Source: Gammaproteobacteria bacterium (GTDB taxonomy: Bacteria; Pseudomonadota; Gammaproteobacteria; Pseudomonadales; Cellvibrionaceae). From it: a DNA stretch of 26,174 nt. The notes beneath the pieces are model-generated. The model did no database searches. It was not told where the DNA came from and saw only the letters and a program-made list of their open reading frames with translations. The stretch spans positions 1-26,174 of the forward strand of contig JAGKWY010000113.1 of NCBI GenBank assembly GCA_021151625.1, given 5' to 3'. How positions within the stretch are numbered: the first letter of the stretch is position 1; each line of letters opens with the position of its first letter. Positions 22,046 through 26,174 of the stretch are shown here, piece by piece. The position numbers were made by a program, and so were the translations under genes.

Positions 22046-23321
22046 GACGGCCTCCTGCACGGTGTTGCTGTTGTTGTGAGTGGGTGTGCTCTACCGGTTC
22101 AAGCAGGGCGGTAATTGGAATAGGTGGCGGTGTTTGCTGTTTGCGCGGGTTGTAAAGCTGGTTGAGCCAATTGGCGATACGCGGTGTGGAGCGAATTGCT
22201 GGCCACTCCACCCAATACCAGGCGGCACTGGATAATCCGACGATAATTGGTGTGATTGCAAGCATCAGCAACACATGCTGGGATTCGGTCAGTGCCAGTG
22301 CCGTATCCTTGCTTAGTACAAATGTGAAGGTGCAGTAGAGTACCAGTCCGTGTAACAGGTAGACTCCGTAGCTGATAGTGCTCAGCGCGCGCGCGGGGCG
22401 ACAATCTAACAGGCCAAATAAGTTGGCTCCGCTAGCGACGCAGGTAAAGCAAAAGCCGAGCAGCATCAAACGGGTATAGTAATAGCCATCATCAAAACAG
22501 CTGTAGGCGATAATAAAACCGGCGGCAGCAACCCAATTCATACCCCGGCCGGAGAAGTGAGCGCGTAGCGGAGAACGAACCAGACCGGCAACAGCTCCGC
22601 CAACGACAAAGCCCCAGAGCAGTTTGGTATCCAGTCCCCACCAGAAATAAGTGAGGACAAACACCACCCCAATTGCTAACCAAATGCCACTGTGAGCTTT
22701 GCTTTTGCTGCCCAGGGCGGCAGCGAGCAAGGGCAGGCAGCCGTAAAAATACCATTCGTAAGGAAGGGTCCAGATGGCGCCTGCCGAGATTTGCAGGGTG
22801 CCGGGCATAGCGTTGATTTCGGGATCGCCAGGAATGCTGAACAGAACCCAACTGGAGATATTGGCGAGTAATTGGAAGGTGTCTTCATACTGCGTGAAGT
22901 TGGAGCGGATGGCGATAATCACCAGCATCGCGGCGACTAGCAGTAAATACACCGGGGTAAGGCGCATTACCCGGCCACAAAATAAACGCGGCCAATCGAT
23001 TTCCTTATGGCGAGCTTCCAGCAACTTGTAGGTGAATAGAAATCCGCTCAGCATAAAAAACAACGCAATGCTGGCGCGGCCAAAACTGTCATAGAGTGTT
23101 GACGGGTTGCCATGCCAACCTTGGGCGTGGCTGTAGTTAAACCAAAAAACACTGTGATGAATAAACACCATCAGCGCGAGAAAACCGCGTAAACCGTCCA
23201 GGCTGACAAACTCATGCTTGTCATTTGCGGAGGTGTCGCGCACCAAAAAAAACGCCGATGCCAGAGCAATCGCCGCAATAAGGAGCGGCGGTAAAATACC
23301 GTTAAGTGTAAGTAGAGACAT
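22035..23321 (-). CDS. Acyltransferase family 3 membrane protein
   Basis: This 428-residue inner-membrane protein belongs to acyltransferase family 3, which O-acetylates or O-acylates surface sugars such as LPS O-antigen, exopolysaccharide or peptidoglycan. The signature SLDGLRGFLALMVFIHHSVF is at about 40-59, with a following ASIALFFMLSGFLFTYKLLE and a late ISYGVYLLHGLVLY. Roughly ten membrane segments are visible. The C-terminal ~40 residues are polar, rich in Pro, Gln and His. ATG 23321 is preferred over the earlier in-frame start because MSLLTLNG leads straight into the first membrane helix; its ribosome site AGGA is rather distant. It is translationally coupled to the glycosyltransferase. 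Neither gene is part of the usual pth-ychF neighbourhood. Confidence 0.92.
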   Translation of the reverse strand: MSLLTLNGILPPLLIAAIALASAFFLVRDTSANDKHEFVSLDGLRGFLALMVFIHHSVFWFNYSHAQGWHGNPSTLYDSFGRASIALFFMLSGFLFTYKLLEARHKEIDWPRLFCGRVMRLTPVYLLLVAAMLVIIAIRSNFTQYEDTFQLLANISSWVLFSIPGDPEINAMPGTLQISAGAIWTLPYEWYFYGCLPLLAAALGSKSKAHSGIWLAIGVVFVLTYFWWGLDTKLLWGFVVGGAVAGLVRSPLRAHFSGRGMNWVAAAGFIIAYSCFDDGYYYTRLMLLGFCFTCVASGANLFGLLDCRPARALSTISYGVYLLHGLVLYCTFTFVLSKDTALALTESQHVLLMLAITPIIVGLSSAAWYWVEWPAIRSTPRIANWLNQLYNPRKQQTPPPIPITALLEPVEHTHSQQQQHRAGGRHDH

Positions 23322-23493
23322 GGTGGGCCGTCCTGGGCAAGGCAGCATATCCGTCGGTCGATTTTATTATTGTCAGGGTTGTGCCTTGCGGATTGTTATT
23401 GTTTGTTGGAGTAGTGACTTGCAGTTACGCATGCTAGCAAATTGGCGGATAGGTTTTCGACTGCTGTTTGCACTATTAATGATTTTTGTGCCG

Positions 23494-24084
23494 TTATTTT
23501 TTGGGATCTGTATGCAAATTCTTCATTGCCGAATTCCAGTCACCTTTAATTGCGTCGGGCGCACATTGGATCGCGCGCGCAATAGCGTCATCAATTAATT
23601 CCTGCTCGGATGAGGGCGCGCGCTTAAGGACAAAGTTGGCAACCAGCGGTGCGGCGCCAGGGTGACCAATTCCCAGGCGCAAACGGGGGAAATTCTGGTT
23701 GTTACCGAGCGCGGCGATAATATCGCGCAGGCCGTTGTGACCGCCGTGGCCGCCGCCTTGCTTAAAGCGCGCAACACCGGGTGCTAAATCCAGTTCATCG
23801 TGGGCTACCAAAATCGCAGCAGGGGGGATTTTGAAAAAGTTTGCCATGGCGCCAACGGATTGCCCGCTGCGATTCATGTAAGTGGTGGGAATCAGCAGGC
23901 GTAAATCCTGCCCTTGAAAATTGGCGCGCGCGCTATAGCCGAAATATTTATTGTCGGTTTGCAATGTGACGCCCAGTTTGTGCGCGAGTTCTTCGACAAA
24001 ATCCTGCCCGGCATTGTGGCGGGTGCGCTCGTATTCGCTGCCTGGGTTGCCAAGGCCAACAATTAACTGGATTGCATTGCTCAT
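23494..24084 (-). CDS. pth: Peptidyl-tRNA hydrolase
   Basis: Pth releases tRNA from peptidyl-tRNA that drops off the ribosome, an essential recycling step in the cytoplasm. The 196-residue protein is full length. Catalytic and binding residues are all present: Asn13 in GLGNPG, His23 in TRHNAG, Asn71 in YMNRSG and Asp96 in AHDELDL. The glycine and histidine rich GGGHGGHNGLRD and RLRLGIGHPG are typical. It follows rplY with a terminator between them, so it may have its own promoter in 24085-24160. The spacer to the acyltransferase gene (23322-23493) shows no terminator and no gene on the minus strand. Confidence 0.97.
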   Translation of the reverse strand: MSNAIQLIVGLGNPGSEYERTRHNAGQDFVEELAHKLGVTLQTDNKYFGYSARANFQGQDLRLLIPTTYMNRSGQSVGAMANFFKIPPAAILVAHDELDLAPGVARFKQGGGHGGHNGLRDIIAALGNNQNFPRLRLGIGHPGAAPLVANFVLKRAPSSEQELIDDAIARAIQCAPDAIKGDWNSAMKNLHTDPKK

Positions 24085-24160
24085 CTGTAAATTCCGGATA
24101 CCGAGATTAGGACTGTGAATTTTCTATCAGGAGTGTTTGGTTAGGTGAGGCAGTATAAAT

Positions 24161-24193
24161 AAAAAAGGGCGGAGTCCGAAGACGCCGCCCTTT
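24161..24193 (-). terminator. rplY terminator with UUCG tetraloop
   Basis: On the minus strand AAAGGGCGG pairs with CCGCCCTTT (24193-24185 and 24172-24164). An inner GTC/GAC stem closes a TTCG loop after one mismatch, and a T6 run follows. It lies 18 nt after the rplY stop. Confidence 0.93.
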
Positions 24194-24210
24194 GGCATAA
24201 GCAAGAAGAA

Positions 24211-24819
24211 TTACGCTTCTTCGCCTTCTGCACCGCCTTTCGGCTTAACGATAGTGGCAACAGCGAGGTTGTGATCCGCACCTTTTTGCAGGTCAGCAGA
24301 AACAACGCCGGTTGGCAGTTTCAGGTCGCTGATGTGCAGGATGGTGCCCACTTCGGCGCCAGCCAGATCTACTTCAATGAACTCTGGTAACTGGTGCGGG
24401 AAGCACACAACATCCAGTTGGGTCAGGTTGTGAACCACTTTGCCGCCCTGGATTTTCACGCCTTTTGAGGTTGCTTCGTTGATGAAGTGCAGAGGTACGT
24501 GAGTGTGTACCTTGGTTGACTTATCAATGCGCAAGAAGTCCAGGTGCAAAACAACTGGCTTGGATGGGTGGCGCTGAACGTCTTTCAGGATCACGTCTTC
24601 AGCAGCGCCATCTACATTCAGGCTGATGATGTGTGAGTAGAAAGCTTCGTGTTCCAGGTGCTTAACCAGTTCTTTGTGAGAAACGCTTACGCTTGCTGGC
24701 TCTTTTTTGCCGCCGTAAATAACAGCAGGAACTTGATCAGCCAAACGACGCAGGCGGCGGCTCGCACCTTTCCCCAGATCGTTACGGGCAGTTGCATCTA
24801 ATTTAAAGTCTTCAGACAT
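24211..24819 (-). CDS. rplY: 50S ribosomal protein L25, CTC form
   Basis: L25 binds 5S rRNA in the large subunit. At 202 residues this is the long CTC form, with an N-terminal L25 domain (about 1-95: DATARNDLGKGASRRLRRLA DQVPAVIYGG, then LDFLRIDKS) and a C-terminal beta-domain (VPLHFINEATSKGVKIQGG, and LPEFIEVDLAGAEVGTILHI). The acidic tail is GGAEGEEA. The start has GAGG ten bases upstream, in sequence shared with the very end of prs. The gap to prs is only 10 nt, shorter than usual, and fits the view that the prs end is abnormal. The gene itself looks intact. Confidence 0.96.
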   Translation of the reverse strand: MSEDFKLDATARNDLGKGASRRLRRLADQVPAVIYGGKKEPASVSVSHKELVKHLEHEAFYSHIISLNVDGAAEDVILKDVQRHPSKPVVLHLDFLRIDKSTKVHTHVPLHFINEATSKGVKIQGGKVVHNLTQLDVVCFPHQLPEFIEVDLAGAEVGTILHISDLKLPTGVVSADLQKGADHNLAVATIVKPKGGAEGEEA

Positions 24820-24829
24820 TTTTCCGTCC

Positions 24830-25708
24830 TCAATTTTCCGTACAGATCCGCGACCAGAACCTGACGGGTTTCAGTAACCAGAGTGGGATGGAATCGGCAA
24901 CAACCAATTCATCCAGCTCGGAGTTGTTAATGTTATCGATCGCCTTACCAGACAGTACCGGGTGGGTACAGTAGGCCACTACGCGTTTGGCACCGTGTTG
25001 TTTAAGTGCTTTCGCGGCGCTGCACAGAGTGCCGGCGGTATCAATAATGTCGTCAACCAATAAACAGGTGCGGCCTTCAATTTCACCGATAATGTGCATC
25101 ACTTCGGCCACATTGGCGCGCGGGCGACGCTTGTCGATGATTGCCAGATCGATTCCCAATTGCTTGGCGACAGCGCGCGCACGCACTACACCGCCGATAT
25201 CGGGTGATACCACGATCAGGTCTTCAAATTTTTGTTGCTCAATATCTTCCAGTAACACCGGTGAGCCGTAGACGTTGTCTACCGGCACATCAAAAAAGCC
25301 CTGGATTTGTTCAGCGTGCAGGTCAACGGTGAGTACGCGGTCAACACCTACGCCGACCATCATGTCCGCAACTACCTTGGCGGTGATGGGCACACGAGCG
25401 GAGCGCACGCGGCGATCCTGGCGCGCATAGCCGAAGTAGGGAACTACAGCGGTGATGCGGCCGGCAGACGCGCGACGCAGCGCATCTACCATCACAATTA
25501 ATTCCATCAGGTTGTCGTTGGTTGGTGCGCAGGTGGACTGCACTACAAACACATCGCGACCGCGAACGTTTTCATTCAGCTCAACGGCGATTTCGCCATC
25601 GGAGAATTGCGACACTGAAACATCACCCAGCGGGCGGCCCAAATGCTCCACAATTTTTTTGGCGAGTTCGGGGTTTGCGTTGCCGGTAAAGACCATTAAG
25701 TCAGTCAC
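24830..25708 (-). CDS. prs: Ribose-phosphate pyrophosphokinase, altered C-terminus
   Basis: Prs makes PRPP from ribose-5-phosphate and ATP, feeding purine, pyrimidine, NAD, His and Trp synthesis. Almost the whole protein is standard: FSDGEIAVELNENVRGRDVF, STCAPTNDNLMELIVMVDAL RRASAGRI, YFGYARQDRR, VDLHAEQIQGFFDVPVDN, the flexible-loop KRRPRAN and the PRPP-binding VDDIIDTAGTLC. After DSIPL, about 38 residues are expected, including the conserved RRISNEESIS near the end. Here only 16 unrelated residues follow before TGA, so the protein is 292 residues instead of about 313. The conserved tail is not found in the other frames. The start is GTG 25708 with AAGG eight bases upstream; an ATG at 25696 is also in frame. 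Prs is normally essential, so the truncation should be confirmed from reads. Confidence 0.9.
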   Translation of the reverse strand: MTDLMVFTGNANPELAKKIVEHLGRPLGDVSVSQFSDGEIAVELNENVRGRDVFVVQSTCAPTNDNLMELIVMVDALRRASAGRITAVVPYFGYARQDRRVRSARVPITAKVVADMMVGVGVDRVLTVDLHAEQIQGFFDVPVDNVYGSPVLLEDIEQQKFEDLIVVSPDIGGVVRARAVAKQLGIDLAIIDKRRPRANVAEVMHIIGEIEGRTCLLVDDIIDTAGTLCSAAKALKQHGAKRVVAYCTHPVLSGKAIDNINNSELDELVVADSIPLWLLKPVRFWSRICTEN

Positions 25709-25709
25709 G

Positions 25710-26174
25710 TCAGATACCTTTGCTGATTGCCGGTAGATAAAAGCCAGAGCCGAGTGTCTGTCTGCGCGAAGCAGGTTTTTTTACCCTTGGGATTTTAGCT
25801 GGAAGCAGTTTGTAGAGCGGTGATTGGTTAACACCTTGTGCTACAAAACCGGGCAGATGTTTAGGCAATTGCGCCTGCACTTTTCGTGCTTCTTCTGCCG
25901 ACTCAAAGCTTGCAAAAACGCAGGCTCCGGTTCCAGTCATCTTTGCGTTGCGATCAAATTTCTGTAGCCAGGTAACTGCTTCATTCACGAGTGGATAAAG
26001 CGTTTTTACCAAGGCTTCGCAGTCATTTTTACCGCCCCGCTCAAGGAAGGCCGCCACTTTAATGGCCGAAGTATCTCTTGTCAAATCTTTGTTAGAAAAA
26101 ATTTCTGCAGTGGACACATGGCAATCAGGTTGCACAACCAGAAACCATTTTGCTGGAGTTTTGACAGGCAAAAG
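25710..26174 (-). CDS. ispE: 4-diphosphocytidyl-2-C-methyl-D-erythritol kinase, C-terminal part
   Basis: IspE phosphorylates CDP-methylerythritol in the MEP route to isoprenoids and belongs to the GHMP kinases. The gene runs off the right edge, so only the C-terminal ~155 residues are present. Visible are KWFLVVQPDCHVSTAEIF, LTRDTSAIKVAAFL, NDCEALVKTLYP, and the GHMP motif KMTGTGACVFASF. Relatives usually end just after the segment seen here as VNQSPLYKLL; this frame continues for about 32 residues of basic, unmatched sequence (from PAKIPRVKKPASRR). It ends one base before the prs GTG. In pseudomonads a tRNA-Gln gene usually lies between ispE and prs; none can be folded here. A lost spacer is inferred. 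Confidence 0.9.
   Translation of the reverse strand, partial: LLPVKTPAKWFLVVQPDCHVSTAEIFSNKDLTRDTSAIKVAAFLERGGKNDCEALVKTLYPLVNEAVTWLQKFDRNAKMTGTGACVFASFESAEEARKVQAQLPKHLPGFVAQGVNQSPLYKLLPAKIPRVKKPASRRQTLGSGFYLPAISKGI

Noticed and set aside
23433..23598. Hydrophobic + strand frame (MLANWRIGFRLLFALLMIFV...)
   Set aside because: It overlaps the pth 3' end on the opposite strand and has no ribosome site or recognisable family.

Overview
The window looks like the chromosome of a gammaproteobacterium related to Cellvibrio and the pseudomonads. The protein matches (GltD, HemE, CTC-type L25, Prs, Pth, YchF, YegD) and the orders gltD-hemE and ispE-prs-rplY-pth-...-ychF fit that group. The species cannot be named from this sequence alone. 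Most of the window has balanced base composition and strong intrinsic terminators. About 4.65-8.1 kb is clearly AT-richer and has accessory content.

Layout. 1-4567: the 3' end of gltD, then hemE, a DUF3391/HD-GYP protein with degraded metal ligands, and a TerC-family membrane protein, all on +. 4568-8241: an accessory segment. It opens with a tRNA terminator and the 3' half of a tRNA-Met gene on -. It then carries a promoter-operator region, an HTH antitoxin and PIN toxin pair, a PD-(D/E)XK nuclease-like gene split by a frameshift at A AAA AAG, a secreted six-cysteine protein of unknown function (-), and the remains of a small phage-type HTH regulator (-). It closes with an intact tRNA-Met on +. 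8365-9499: aroA, broken by an internal deletion of roughly 160 nt plus a frame change. 9591-12414: a minus-strand DUF1348-GST-PNPOx-like operon divergent from a LysR regulator. 12519-18946: an M48 membrane protease (-), an M32 carboxypeptidase and a YegD-type Hsp70 (+), and a DUF6929-like protein (-). 19000-26174: a minus-strand housekeeping run, ispE (partial), prs, rplY, pth, with an acyltransferase and a membrane glycosyltransferase lying between pth and ychF.

How the genes work together. IspE, Prs, L25 and Pth are core isoprenoid, nucleotide and translation genes. YchF binds nucleotide at the ribosome. The acyltransferase and glycosyltransferase overlap by 11 nt and probably modify one cell-envelope glycan. 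The GST, PNPOx-like and DUF1348 genes form a small LysR-controlled set of unknown substrate. The accessory segment looks like a decayed integrative element kept by a toxin-antitoxin pair. The nuclease-like gene behind the pair makes a defence role plausible but unproven.

The most notable feature is damage. aroA, prs, the glycosyltransferase and the small HTH gene each have a missing stretch or an abnormal end, and the spacers at ispE/prs, prs/rplY and glycosyltransferase/ychF are absent or negative. This could be real gene erosion or a sequencing/assembly defect, and the reads would separate these. No CRISPR array, intact insertion sequence, integrase gene or replication origin was seen.
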